Shown here one piece after another: positions 34,530 through 46,499 of a DNA stretch of 64,000 nt. The position numbers and the translations under genes were made by a program. How positions within the stretch are numbered: position 1 is the stretch's first letter; every line of letters starts with the position of its first letter. This DNA is from Aralia elata (taxonomy: Eukaryota; Streptophyta; Magnoliopsida; Apiales; Araliaceae). A model generated the notes under the pieces. The model was not told the DNA's origin. It ran no database searches and saw nothing but the letters and a program-made list of their open reading frames with translations. The stretch lies in NCBI GenBank assembly GCA_034770075.1, contig CM068379.1:11873922-11937921 (forward strand). The letters run 5' to 3'.

Positions 34530-36322
34530 TGTAATATCCCGAATATTATTAAAACTTGTAATTACAATCTTAAAAGATTAAATAAAAGTTAAGATTTAAA
34601 ACCTAATTTTGGTGAATATAATACTTAAGAAATGACTATTCGAGTATAATATAGAGTATATATTTTCATTGACGAACTTGGTAGATATTTTCATTGACGA
34701 GCTTGGAAGATATTTTCATTGACGAGCTTGGTAGATATTTTTATTGACGAGCTTGGAAGATACTTTCATTGACGAGCTTAGTAAATATTTTCATTGACGA
34801 GCTTGGTAGATATTTTCATTGACGAGCGTAGTAGATATTTTACTCAATGACCATTTTACCCTAGGTCTTGGAAGCAAACCATTCATTATTCCTTACCAAT
34901 TCACAAGAAGCTCAAGAGTAAAAAAATCATAAGAGAGAAGGAAATGAAAAGCTTGGAGGATCAAAAGTTGTAGAGCTAGCACTCTAAGAGGTTGAGCGAG
35001 AAAATGCAAAATTAGCGTAAACGGTAGAAACGAAGCAGGTCAGTTTCTAACTCTCATTCGAATTACGTACTTATGCAAGTTTTCTATTCCTTATCTTGGG
35101 CAAGTTCTTTTTGTACAACAATGTGCTTTTATATGTTGGATTTCATTTGATTTGTGAAGTTCATTGTTTTATGTGAACTGTTTTATTAGAAGAATTATTT
35201 GTCATTTGATTCGGCTTAACTCGAGTATTAAGCTATTTCTTTCGAAATAATTATTGTTGAGATATTGAATTGTTATAATTCTTTATTTGAGATTGTTTAT
35301 TGTGCCAAACTAAATTGTTTTGAGACGAAATCTGTATGTTAGTAACTGAGTTAAACAATCCTTACTCTTGGGAAAATTTATGATGTGTCGGGAAACCGAC
35401 TTAAACACTATTAATACGGTGTAACAGATGTTATGCATATCATAGGAAACACTGTTGAATACGAAAGTTGTCAGTGTTGCAAATGTTATGTATAACAACC
35501 TTATTAGTTATTAGTTTAACAACCACTCAGTTTACTATATTAACAATTGTTGAAATCTTTTGTTAAACTGTTATTTTCTTTGAAATCAGAAAAGTATGAA
35601 TTCTTTTATATTAATATCTTTAGGCTTGCTGAGCTATCTTATTCTTGTTCTTGCACATATTATTTCATTTGCAGCTAATGAAGTATTACTAGAAGAATTT
35701 GGCAGTAGAAGGAGAAAGTTAAAGAAGAGTAGTTAGGTCAAGAAGCATATTATTTATTTTCTTATAGTATGATGTAATAGGATGTAAGTTGTAATAACTT
35801 TGGAGATATGAATAAAAGAACTGAGAATTATTATGAAAATGTATTGTGTACTTTACATTTAATTTAGTAGATGTTGAAATCATTTAATTATGCTAGATTA
35901 ACATTATTGGCAATATCTAGAAAGTTCTGACGAGGAAAGGGGTTGTCTAATTGAGCACTGTTTTAATGAAAAACCCTTTTTTCCTGGGAACTGTTTGTTT
36001 ACTAATACTGCAAGTCTCGGATAGATAAATAGAGAAGAAGTTGAGATCAAGGATGATAAAGTTGTTGTATAATATCTATACTAAGAAGTATTTAGTGTCG
36101 GAAGATGATAGATAAGTGAGCACCAGATCCGCTATAGCAAGCACCCAGATTTGGGGCATTACAAGTTAGCCAAGTTGCGATCCAGGGATAATGGTAAAGA
36201 ATTTGTTAAAATGTATGTAATAGACTAGTTAAACCAATAATTTTTTTGGTAATTTCATGGAAGATGTGCACGATTCACCCCCAAGTCCGCTGTGGAGAGC
36301 ATGTAGATTTCGGGGCGTCTTA
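34530..36322 (+). mobile_element. Second solo gypsy-type LTR
   Basis: The 1.79-kb unit starts TGTAATATCCCGAA and ends GGGGCGTCTTA, with ATATC duplicated at 34525-34529 and 36323-36327. The start and GGGGCGT end match the gypsy LTR family at 57,850-61,972 and 23,103-25,494, as does the internal CTTGCTGAGC region near 35,625. The terminal CA is mutated to TA. Near its right end an internal copy of the terminus (GATTTGGGGCATTACA, ~36,150-36,165) precedes the true end, suggesting a duplicated terminus. Confidence 0.8.
34662..34836. repeat. Seven tandem copies of a 25-bp unit
   Basis: The unit ATTTTCATTGACGAGCTTGG plus about five variable bases ending in AT is repeated seven times without gaps inside the solo LTR, with one to four changes per copy. 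Its location near the LTR start suggests a promoter-proximal (U3) array. Confidence 0.95.
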
Positions 36323-36327
36323 ATATC

Positions 36328-38408
36328 TTGGCTCGTTTGGCGTCAATCCTTTGTCGATCTCTTCCGCCACATCTGTCGGTTTTGATCCGTTGCACTGTAT
36401 GTCCTTGAACGAATCGGCAACGATTTGATTGATAGATCGGAGGTGGTAAAGTGAAGGAATTTGATATGATCTTCGTAAATTACAGGCCACCCACCTCCTT
36501 GATTTGATCTATCAGTCTTGTTCTCTCTCCATTTCTAGTTTCTTGAATCCTTTTCTCTATCTTATTGGATTTCTCTCTCCTCGTCAAGATATCGTGGAAG
36601 ATTTGACGGAAAAATTAAAAGTGTTGTAGTTTGGATATTGATTTTTTTTAAAGATGAAGCTTGTCAAGATGATACACATGGCAAAACTAACTCACACATC
36701 ATCAATTAAGCCTCACATGATATGCACGGTAACAAATTTCTGTCACTTTTTTGGACGGAATGTTAAGTAATGACCATTTTATAATTTTTTTCGAGTATAG
36801 TAATGCGTTTGTAACAAAAAAGATTTGGTAACCACAATGAAAATTGACCCCTAGTACATTAACCAAAACATCAATTAATCCCATTTCATTTACTGAAATA
36901 ACAACTTACAGCTGCTTGTTTCCGAATTATTGCCACATTCCCCTTCCCAATTTTTTTTTATATTTGCAGCTTATTAAGATTATATGCCATTTCCCATGTT
37001 AATTTCCTATCTTGTTTTATATTTCTAATTGTTACAATTATACTTAGCTCATTTTTTATTAAAAATTATTTTGCATATTCTAAATTATTCTTTTGATTCC
37101 AATTTGTGCTCTATCTCTAAAATTATTACAAATACGATTCTTATATTAATTTCCTTCAAGCTACAATTTAGTCTTTTAATTTTGTATTTATTTACTATTT
37201 ATAAAATTTAAACAAATCGTGAGTTGTAATCCATGATTAGTTTGGAAATATTTTAAAATTCAAATTAACTTATCATTACTATTAAAATGGCTACAATACA
37301 TTACTCAAACAAATGATTGTCAAAAACTCACAATTTAGTATTAGTAATGTATTTCTTCTGTTTTCATTTTAATTAATATTCAGTTTTTTTTTACAATTTT
37401 TAAATTTAATATCTAGGTTTTATTTTCAATCTTCAAATTTATGTATAGTTTTTTAAAGTTCCAAAAATTGAGCAGAACCGAAAACCCTAAACTTAGTGTT
37501 TTAGATTTCTATATGATTTTTTTTATTGTAGAATAATAAGTTACCATCATAATTTTTAGTTTCAAAAGACAACTAAATTTTAATAACAAATATATAAGTG
37601 AGGAAATTATTTTAATATTAATTAACTAAAGATCTCCCATTTTAAACAAAATTGATATATTTTTTAGTATATACTATGCTTTTTAATAATAGTTATTATT
37701 TTCTCATATAATTTTCCCTATATTCTTTGTATATAGTTATTTAAGAATAAAATTATTAGAGAATAATAAGTTATTATTATGACTTTTAGTTTTAAAAATC
37801 AATAATATTATGGTGACTAAGGAATAGTTACAAAAAAAGAAATAAAAAATGATATGTATGGTTGTGCTTGGTCCTTGGTTATAATTATTGGATCCACCCA
37901 TATATGATAGATTATCTACTAATTATATTTTGCCGCCTCATTTTGTAAGCTATTTTTTGTAAGAGTTCTTTGTAAGTATAGCAATACTCTTTAAAAATTA
38001 ACTGAGTTACTATTATGACTTTTTGTTTTAAAAATTAACTAAATTTTAGTCACTAATAGAACATTAACTAAATTTTAGTCAATAATATATAAGTCATAAT
38101 TACTTGTAACATTAGTTAATTTAAACATCTCCTATATGGAATAAATTTGGTAATTAAAGTTTAATCAATAATATATATTTTATAATACATGATATTTTTT
38201 AATATTCATTATTATGTAATCATAATATTTTTTTTATATTTTTAATATTTAGTTATTTGGAGTTCAAATTTGAGTAAAATAAAATTTTTGTTTCAGTCTG
38301 CATAATAAATTTGATGATGATATGTTTAAAGTATATTTGTTTAGTAGCTTTTATAAAGTCCTTAATGATAAAATGTTATACAAGGACTTAGAATAGAAAG
38401 ATCAAACT
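36328..38408. other. AT-rich intergenic stretch with right inverted-repeat arm
   Basis: No gene is supported. Bases 36,736-36,840 are the right arm of the inverted repeat that begins at 30,551. The rest is AT-rich and resembles old decayed repeat DNA. Confidence 0.6.
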
Positions 38409-39783
38409 TGTTAGGTTGATCTTATGAGCTGTTTTGATGTATAGATGATATGATAAATAGATCGTATAGTTAAGCTTGAACGATTGTATAGTTACTCTGA
38501 CATTTCGTAGAAGTTAGCAAAGATTGCAGAGTAAACTATGTTTTCGTAGAGCATCAAGTCAATATCGCAAAGTCTGCCAGAAGCTCGTTGAGTAAAATCA
38601 AGATCGCAGAATCTAAAATCAGAACGTAGAGTTCACTCAAGATTGTATAGTGAAGATTAGATCTCAAAATGAATGTAAAATCGTATGGTGAAGATCAGAT
38701 CGCTAAGTCTGCTGAAGAATTATAGATAGCATGTCGTAGAACAGATCGTAGAGAACACATCGTAGAGTATTCTTCTACTCGTAGAGCGATCAATCATAGA
38801 GCAGAACGCAGAGTGCAAAACGTTGAGTAAATCAAGTTAAAGACTACGTTTTTTATGAAACTCTATGACCGACTAATTCGTAGAGCAGGTCAGGACTGAC
38901 AGATGACTGACAATAAAGAACGTTGCAGATTGAAGGACCCAATATACTTACCAAACATCCTTGGTTGAAATCGAAGGTCAGAGCATGTTTATGTCTAACA
39001 ACTAGTTTGGTGAAAGCGATAGCACCCATGCGGTTGGTGAAGCTGCAGACTGATATGACAGGTTAAAGCCGTAAAGCAAGCTGACATAACACTCCTGAAG
39101 GTAAACATCAAGGATCCTTAAGTATCGCTTTAAATGCTCAACAGGAACTTTACAACGGGAAGGTCTCATGAAGGACTATATAAGAGCAAGCAGATTTCAA
39201 ATCTATATACGAATCATGAAGTACAAGTTGAAACTCTGCTAAAGTTAAAAGAGACCACGATACGAACTTAGAATTACTTGTTCTACTACTCACCACATTA
39301 TCAGCTAATCTCAAAGCCACTTAGTAGCACCTCAAACAACAACACTATTTACTATGATTCACTGTCTAAGTGACAATATTCGAAGTCTAAGTGACTTGAA
39401 GAGATCTTAGTGATCTAGACTAAGTGTCCCAGTCTTAGTGACTCGAAGGAACCTTAGTGGTTCTGTTGTAACAGATCTTAGTGATCTACTTCCTTAGTGG
39501 TTCATACTCCGAACCACTTAAATATCTTGTGTCATTTACTTTCAACACTTACATTCTGTCTATTAAGTGCTATATTTGTTTGTGATTGACATCCACAAGA
39601 ACTAAATTCAGATATGTGATTTCATTATATGTTTAAGGGAATTTTTTTAACTAATATTTCGTTGTGCTTAATTAACACTGATTAATTAATTATCTGGTAA
39701 TACATTCTTTAACAAGTAAAAAGTTTTAAAGGATCTATTCAACTCCCCCTTCTAGATATCTTTTGCGCCTCTGAGAAACTACA
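38409..39783 (+). repeat. 5' LTR of a second copia element
   Basis: The proposed LTR starts TGTTAGGTTGATC and ends AAACTACA, two bases before a primer-binding site. It contains a TATA box (39177-39185) and two families of short repeats: CGTAGAG/CGCAGAG-type motifs in 38,500-38,890 and CTTAGTGA/CTAAGTGA motifs in 39,300-39,530. The left border is a best guess, because no 3' LTR remains to compare and no TSD can be tested. Confidence 0.7.
39177..39185 (+). promoter_or_regulatory. TATA box of the second copia LTR
   Basis: CTATATAAG followed by AGCAAGCAG is a strong TATA box about 600 bp before the end of the LTR, so transcripts probably start near 39,215. Confidence 0.65.
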
Positions 39784-39785
39784 AG

Positions 39786-39797
39786 TGGTATCAGAGC
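39786..39797 (+). promoter_or_regulatory. Primer-binding site for initiator tRNA-Met
   Basis: TGGTATCAGAGC follows the LTR end by two bases, as in the Sirevirus-like element. It marks the start of the internal region on plus. Confidence 0.95.
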
Positions 39798-39840
39798 GGG
39801 TTCTCATGAATGTAAAGCTTAAACACTTTGAGTTGATCAA

Positions 39841-41850
39841 ATGGCACATAATAAAACTAGTTCTGAGCTTGGTGGTAGAAATAAACCACTCTTTCTAAGT
39901 GGAGAAAAATTTGCTAACTGAAAGGTTCATATGCAGGCATATATGGACGCAATAGATGATGATCTATTTAATGCTGTTATCAATGGTCCATACATTCCAA
40001 CAAAGCTGGCACCAACAACTGAAGATCCGAACAAGATGGTTGTCAAGCAAAGAGTAGAATGGACAGATAATGAGAAGAAAATGGTGCAGCTGGACAAGAG
40101 GGCCAAGAACATCCTGTTCATAGCTCTAGAAGATGAGCTATTTGACAATGTTTCAACTGCATAATAGCTCAGGAGGTCTTGGAAGCCATGTTGGTGATGT
40201 ATGAGGGCACCCAAGAAGTCAGAAAAAAGAAGTAGTCCCTTTTGACGCAATAGTACGAAATGTTCACTCATATACTTGGAGAGAACATAACTGCCACGTA
40301 TGAAAGATTCAACGTGCTACTTAATTCTTTGAGAGCTTACGAAAATGTCTATCCAAATAAAGACCTCAACATTAACTTCATAAGAGCTCTGCCGAGCAAG
40401 TGGGACGCCAAAACAACTACCATTCGTCAGTCGAAGAATCTGTATGAGATGACTATGCAGAAACTTTATAATAATCTTCTTACTTATGAGCTGGAGCTTA
40501 ATCAAAGAGCAGAAACCATCTCGGAGAGCAAAAGGAAAGATAAAGGAGTTGCCCTCAAGGCTTCAGAAGCAGCCTCCACAGCCCCAACAGAAGCAGTGTA
40601 TGATGATGATGATGATTCTGAAGAAGAAGATGATGAAAATATAGCGCTGCTTGCCAGAAGGCTGAGGAAATTCATGCAGAAGAGCAAAAGTAGAAAACCA
40701 AGGAAGAACTTTAACAACAAAGGCAACAGTAACAGAGACCAAGAGAAAGATCTATGCTACAACTACAAGAAGCCTGGTCATTATATCGTAGAGTGCGTCA
40801 AAACCCTGCGAGAAGAGCTAAAGAGAGATAAGAAGAAGTCCTATCCAAAGAAGGAATTCAATGGATACAAAAAGTTTCACAAGAAGGAAAAAGGCCTTGT
40901 AGCTGAAGGATCGTGGAGCGATTCAGAGAACGATTCTAGTTATGATGAAAGACCCCATGTAGCCAATCTCTACTTAATGGCTATAGAAGAAGAAGCTAGC
41001 AAAACCACTGATCGTCAAGAAATTGACATGGCCCAGGGTTCTATCAGAGGACCATTATCTCCTTCAAGAGGAGAAAGAGAAATTCCAAGTGGAGTTGGAA
41101 ACAGCTGTACGAAGTACTGTCTTTCTCTCCAAACTTGAGGCTGAGAATGCAAATTTGAGACAGATAACTTAAGTTAGTGCACAGAGAGAGTCTACTCTAA
41201 CCTCTAAGATAGAGGAGCTGAAAAAGATAATTTTGATGTGGAATAGATCTACCTCATCAATGGACTCCCTAATCACTAGTAAGAGAACTATCTCTGATCG
41301 ACCAGGTTTAGGGTTTGGAGATTCATCTTCATTCCCAAGTGTGGAAAAATTGATGAAAACTAACAATAACAATGCTTCTTGCTCTCATAGAGGCATTGAG
41401 TTTCTGAAATCCAAAGAGGTTGTTGAGCCTAGTATTCCGAGCTGTCCAATCTCTACGAACCAAATTGTTTTTCTAAAGAACAACAGGTCACATACTGGTC
41501 TAGGATTTTTTAAGTCATAGAGTAGACCAAAGTCTACGAATGTACCTTGAAGGATTGTAGAGTGAAGAAAAATTCACTCTACGAACCAACTTGGTCCTAA
41601 ACGTAGAGTTAGCTTCTACTCTACGAATTCTCAAAATTATAAAACAGTATAGAAGCAAAGAGAAGTTCAGCCAAGAAGAAAGTCTGGTAATGGATATCCC
41701 CCACATGTGTCCCAAATGAGTAGATATTCACACACACACACACATACAACATATTTAATGTTATAACTGTCATAAGTATGGACATTGTTAACGCTAAGTT
41801 CCGTCCACGTGCCCAATCACCAAATAATGAGTTGAATCTTGTACATAAAT
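39841..41850 (+). pseudogene. gag: Decayed copia gag, truncated at a junction
   Basis: The gag reading starts MAHNKTSSELGG at 39,841 and is broken by an in-frame TGA near 39,919, stops around 40,164-40,257 with a frame change, and further breaks near 41,138 and 41,170. Recognisable parts are the UBN2-like gag core (40,260-40,540), an acidic linker (YDDDDDSEEEDDE), a zinc knuckle with its second Cys changed to Tyr (CYNYKKPGHYIVEC), a basic region and a coiled-coil stretch (SKIEELKKIIL at 41,201-41,233). Near 41,762-41,792 a C-terminal knuckle-like CYNCHKYGHC is followed by a recognisable tail to about 41,850. There homology to copia gag stops and pol is absent. A (CA)n tract sits at ~41,728-41,745. 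Confidence 0.85.
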
Positions 41851-41999
41851 GAAATCACACTGAGGAGGCTGAGGGCTTGGACCGCCGGAGGATAACTCCG
41901 GTGTGAGAATAAGTACAGGCTGAAGAATAAGGTTAACAATACAGCCTTAATACTTTAGTGCTCAAAGTGACCCCCCACCATCGTTACCACCGACCTAAT

Positions 42000-44148
42000 T
42001 CCCGTCAACATACAAATCCAATAACGAACCGTCACCACCACCATTACCCTTATATAAATAGCACCGCCATCACTATCAAGTACCTCACCCCCAAGTTAAA
42101 CCTCACTAAACTTATAGAAATGAGAATCCGAAATCACTACTCATTAGAAAAAGCCTTCACCCATATAAACACCAAATCTACTGTACAGATTCACCAACTA
42201 TTTGACATTCGCAAATAATTCAAGATCCCAAACGCATACGAACTCCGAGCCCCAAACTTATCTGAAAGGATGTATTGGCGATCGAAGGGAGAATGGATCG
42301 TTGTCCCTATCTGGGCCCTGAAGTACGAGATCCGATTCCTATTACATGAGTTTATCTCCTCCTTTCTCGGCTTCGTTGGCATCGGGTTCGCACAATTAGT
42401 GCCGAACTCGTATATTCACTTAATTTGCTTCATAGCGTTCTGCCACGAATGCAAGATTACCCCCGGGCTAGACTTCTTCTTCGCACTATTTAGCGTGGGC
42501 CGATCCAAAGAGCTAACCTCCGGTAACTAAACAAATAACCCGGCAAAGCCACATGTATAAAGACCCACTCTAATAATAAGGGGTGGCACTCCTAGTGGAT
42601 TTTTATCAAAGGTACCGACCTTCAATTTATGCCGAACTGGGCTACCCCTGAAGACCCCATCGTCAAAGTCACTAGCTTTCCGAAGAAGTGGATAGATGAA
42701 TTCCGAGAATTCTACAAGAAAATGAAGAACATCGACTAGGCCATAGAGGTGTTGTCCGATCCAACATGGATGTAAGTTCCAAACTGACCCTTTGCTTATA
42801 ACTTATAATATCTTGATTTCTAATAAACTTCATTTTATATGTGTAGTAACAATTTTCAAGCCATAATCCATTGGGGAGACTAGCTTTCAACGACCCTTCA
42901 TAACTAAACCCATCCACAAACCAGTTACTGACAAGACACCCGAAAGCAAAACACAATCCCCATAACCGAAATCTCCACCGAAGCCCTCCCGACCCATGCT
43001 TCATCGACCGAAGCTCCTAAAATCCCCACTAAAACCTTCCCAATCATTACTTCATCAACCGAACCCCCTTTGGTCATACAACCGATATCTTTCATTCCCA
43101 TACCTTTGACAACCAAGAAAAATCCTCTAGAAATGACCCATTTTGAAAAGTTGGTTCTAATGAAGAAGAAAAGACGACGATTAGTAAAGGCATCCACCCT
43201 ACCTCCTTTCCCAGCACCAATTACCACATTACCACAACTTATGCCCCAGGTTCCCGATTCCACAACTCCCATACAATTCCCACCCGAAGAACAACTAACT
43301 AAACCTCCCACCAAAAGACCACGCACAGACACATCCCCCGAACCTCAAGCACCACTACCAACAACCACTAGCCAACCAACCAAAACTCCCTCCACATCCG
43401 CACAATCACAAGTCATCCCCGTCACAAAAACGTTATGGCCTGTAGACTCATTCGAAGAGTTTCCTTACGAGCTCTTCGACCATTTCGCCCTCCCCAACGA
43501 TGACAATCGATTCAAAAACCTCACTCCCCAACAACTTATCGGTGAATACGCAAAGTGTCAGGGCCAGGTATATACAACCACTTTTGATGCTTTTGAATCA
43601 TTCATTATCATTTTCCCCCAATTTCAATCCAAATATTTTCCATTTTAGGCCAGTGTTATTCTCGCCCGAACCCTTCCCTAGTTGTTACGGATAACAGTTA
43701 AGGAAAGGCAACTAACGACAGCGGTCGAGTTACTCCAGGCCGAAGTCCTATCCCGAACATCATACCTGAAGAAAGAAAAAGATCAGCACGCCGGTGTTGC
43801 TAAAGAAAAATAATAAAGATCAGAAGAAAGCCATATCAATTCTTTAGGAGCGAATGAAAGAGATGCATTACAAAAGGATGGAACCAATAAGAGCCGGTGA
43901 TGCACTAGAGAGGGAATATGCCAAGCTCAAAAGGCAAGGTCCTCCAATGACTGAGGTGATAAAAAACAGCTTATCGAATAATATAAAGAATCGCTGGAGT
44001 TAACCGAAAAAGTAATGATTCAATTCTCCAAAGGATACCAAAGCCACAAAGAAAAAATAAGAGCAAAGATGTTGGCAGTTGGTCTCGATACAAAAATCCT
44101 TGATTCCTCCGATGAAGAAGCCGAAGACGGCCCTCCACCCATGCAATA
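42000..44148 (+). pseudogene. Antisense gene of the Tat element (Transposase_28-like), decayed
   Basis: On plus, opposite to pol, lie linked coding pieces. 42,270-42,530 matches the plant putative gypsy-type transposon domain (Pfam Transposase_28): EIRFLLHEFISSF, FAQLVPNSYIHLICF, FCHECKITPGLDFFFALF. A possible intron follows (donor near 42,771, acceptor near 42,847). Then comes a Pro/Thr-rich low-complexity segment with a basic cluster (43,070-43,648; KRPRTD), and a Lys/Glu-rich coiled-coil end with an acidic DSSDEEAED tail stopping at ~44,148. Antisense ORFs between integrase and the 3' LTR are known from Tat/Retand elements; their function is unknown. Frameshifts separate the pieces. Confidence 0.7.
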
Positions 44149-44299
44149 ATTACCTCTGTGCATAGTTTATCTTCCGAACGTGTAACAAACAACATGTACC
44201 AACTTTTGAATGAATGAAATAGTTTTTGACCGACACGAATCAAATAGCTTTATTATATTTATTGATAAACTATGAATATTACATGATTTGAAAAAGAAA

Positions 44300-45566
44300 T
44301 CAAACTACACGCCTTATTGATAGTATCTACGTAACCGGCCATCATGTCAGGTATTCTTTTCTCTGACCCATCCATCGCCCGAAGCTGATAAGTACCTAGC
44401 TTCGACATCCTAATAACCTCGTATGGACCCTCCTAGTTAGGCATAAACTTACCTATGTTCTGGCGAGTAGACGCCTCAGCTTCCCGAAACATTAGATCTC
44501 TAATTTCAAATCTCCTTAGTTTAACACATCGGTTATAATGTCGAGCAATTCTTTGCTGATAAATGACTAACATTACCAGTGCCGAATCTTGAACCTCCTC
44601 TAACAGATCCAAATTGAGCCGACGCCCTTCGTTGTTGTACAACTCCTTATACTGACTGACTCGAAGCGAAGGAAACCCGATTTCCACTAGAACAAGGGCA
44701 TCAATCCCATACGCCAACCTGAATGGAGAATCACTCGTTGTCGTCCGTTGTGTAGTTCGATATGCCCATAGAACACTAAGCATCTCTTCGGGCCATTGAC
44801 CTTTAGCTTCATCCAATCTTCTCTTAATGCCATTGAGCAAGGTTCGATTCGTCACCTTAACCTGACCATTAGACTGCAGATGTGCTACCGAAGTCTTCCG
44901 ATGCTGAATGTTCAAATCTTTCAAAAACTTCTCAAACTTAGACCCCACAAACTGTCTCCCATTATCAGACACTAGAACTCTGGGAATGCAAAACCAGAAC
45001 ACCATATACTCTTTAAAAAACTTTAAGCACTCTTGTTTGGTAATCATCCGAATGGGTTTGGCCTATACCTACTTGGTCATGTAATCGATAGCCACTATCA
45101 CAAAGCTCATCTGACCCTTAGCCTTCAGTAACGGACCTAGGATATCGATTCCCCAAACAGCGAATGAGATCGGTGACAAAACAGAAGATAACTCCTCAAG
45201 CGGCTGATGCGGATCGGGACTATTCAATTGGCACTTTGGACACTTCTTAACATACTCCTTGGCTTCTTGGAACATAGTTGCCCAATAATACCATTGTCTC
45301 AACACCTTATAAGCCAACTCCTTGGCTCCCATATGATCGCCACAGATCCCTTCATATACTTCCTGAAGGATATAGGCCACTTCGGAAGACACCAAACACT
45401 TTAGCTGCGGAAAAGAGTATGCCCAATGATACAGATCCCCATCGATTAGGATAAAGTTAGAACTCTTATGCTTGATCTTTCTCACCAGTATTCGATCTGA
45501 TGAAAAGATCTCGTCACTAAGGTAATTTAGATACGGCGTGAGCCAACAATCCAATCTTTCAACCAT
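44300..45566 (-). pseudogene. pol: Tat-lineage integrase, broken
   Basis: The N-terminal H2C2 zinc finger (HMGAKELAYK to KKCPKCQ), the first catalytic Asp region (WGIDILGPL), the second (VLVSDNGRQFVG) and the NGQVKVTNRTL region with the catalytic Glu apparently replaced by Lys are visible in two pieces (45,566-45,069 and 45,047-44,433) separated by a stop. The C-terminal piece continues to ~44,300 through a stop in the GPYEVIRMSKLGTYQL region. Confidence 0.85.
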
Positions 45567-46025
45567 CAGAACCTCTGTACACTCGGAGTGTCAAGAACTT
45601 CCAAATATACTGAGCTGCTAAAAGAACTCGCCTTTATCGTGGCCAACTTGGATAAGGCATCGCCTATAGTGTTGTTCGATCGATCCACTCCCTGAAAAGT
45701 ATAAGAGGCAAAATGGTGGAGTCGATCTTTGACTTCAGCTAAGTACTTGGTCATCCTTGCCCCCTGGGCCTCATATTCCCCTAAAATCTGCTTAACCACC
45801 AGTTGGGAGTCGCTAAAGATAACCAAGTGTTGAACTTTCAAGCTTCGTGCCAATCGTAGCCTGACTAATATCGCCTCGTACCCTGCCTCGTTGTTGGTCG
45901 CCTTGAACCTGAAGCGGATGACCTGCTGAACCCCTAAACCCTTTCGGGTTTGTCAGAATTAACCCAACACTATTAACATTCGAAGTCGAAGACCCGTTTA
46001 CATAAAGGATCCACGAAGTCTGCAC
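45566..46025 (-). pseudogene. pol: Tat-lineage RNase H, broken
   Basis: The first RNase H Asp region appears as WILYVNGSSTSNVNSVGLIL (the usual D before GSS changed to N). A frameshift follows near 45,840, then FSDSQLVVKQI and a C-terminal GDALSKLA region. The reading shifts between 46,025-45,813 and 45,853-45,566. Confidence 0.8.
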
Positions 46026-46499
46026 TGGCTGAACATCTATGACCGAGCCTACAACTGCACATGGCTAATCTGAAGGGTCCAGTTCAGAAAACGAACATTC
46101 CACAACAAAGTCGGCTAATGCTTGACCCTTAATAGCTGTCCAAGGATGGTACTCCAGGGCATATTGTCCCAATTCCATGACCCATAGAGTAAGTCGACCC
46201 CAGAGCTCTGGCTTATACAACACCTTTTTGAGGGGTTAATCAGTATACACAACAATCACCCGACCTTGGAAGTAGTGCCTAAGCTTCCTACTAACTACTA
46301 TTAATGCATAGGCAAACTTCTCCAGATTCGGGTATTGTCTCTACATCCCAAAGGGTATGACTAACATAATAAAAAGGGAATTATTTTCCTCCCGTTTCAC
46401 GCACCAGGACTGCCCCAACCGCCAATGAGCTCGCCGCCAAATACAGATATAAAGTTTCTTTAGGGATTAGCTTCATTAACAACAGCGCCGAAGACGGAT

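Noticed and set aside
34662..34836. A regular array considered as CRISPR-like.
   Set aside because: It has direct 25-bp tandem units with no spacers, in a plant LTR.
41724..41748. A (CA)n microsatellite in the copia gag remnant.
   Set aside because: It is short and ordinary.
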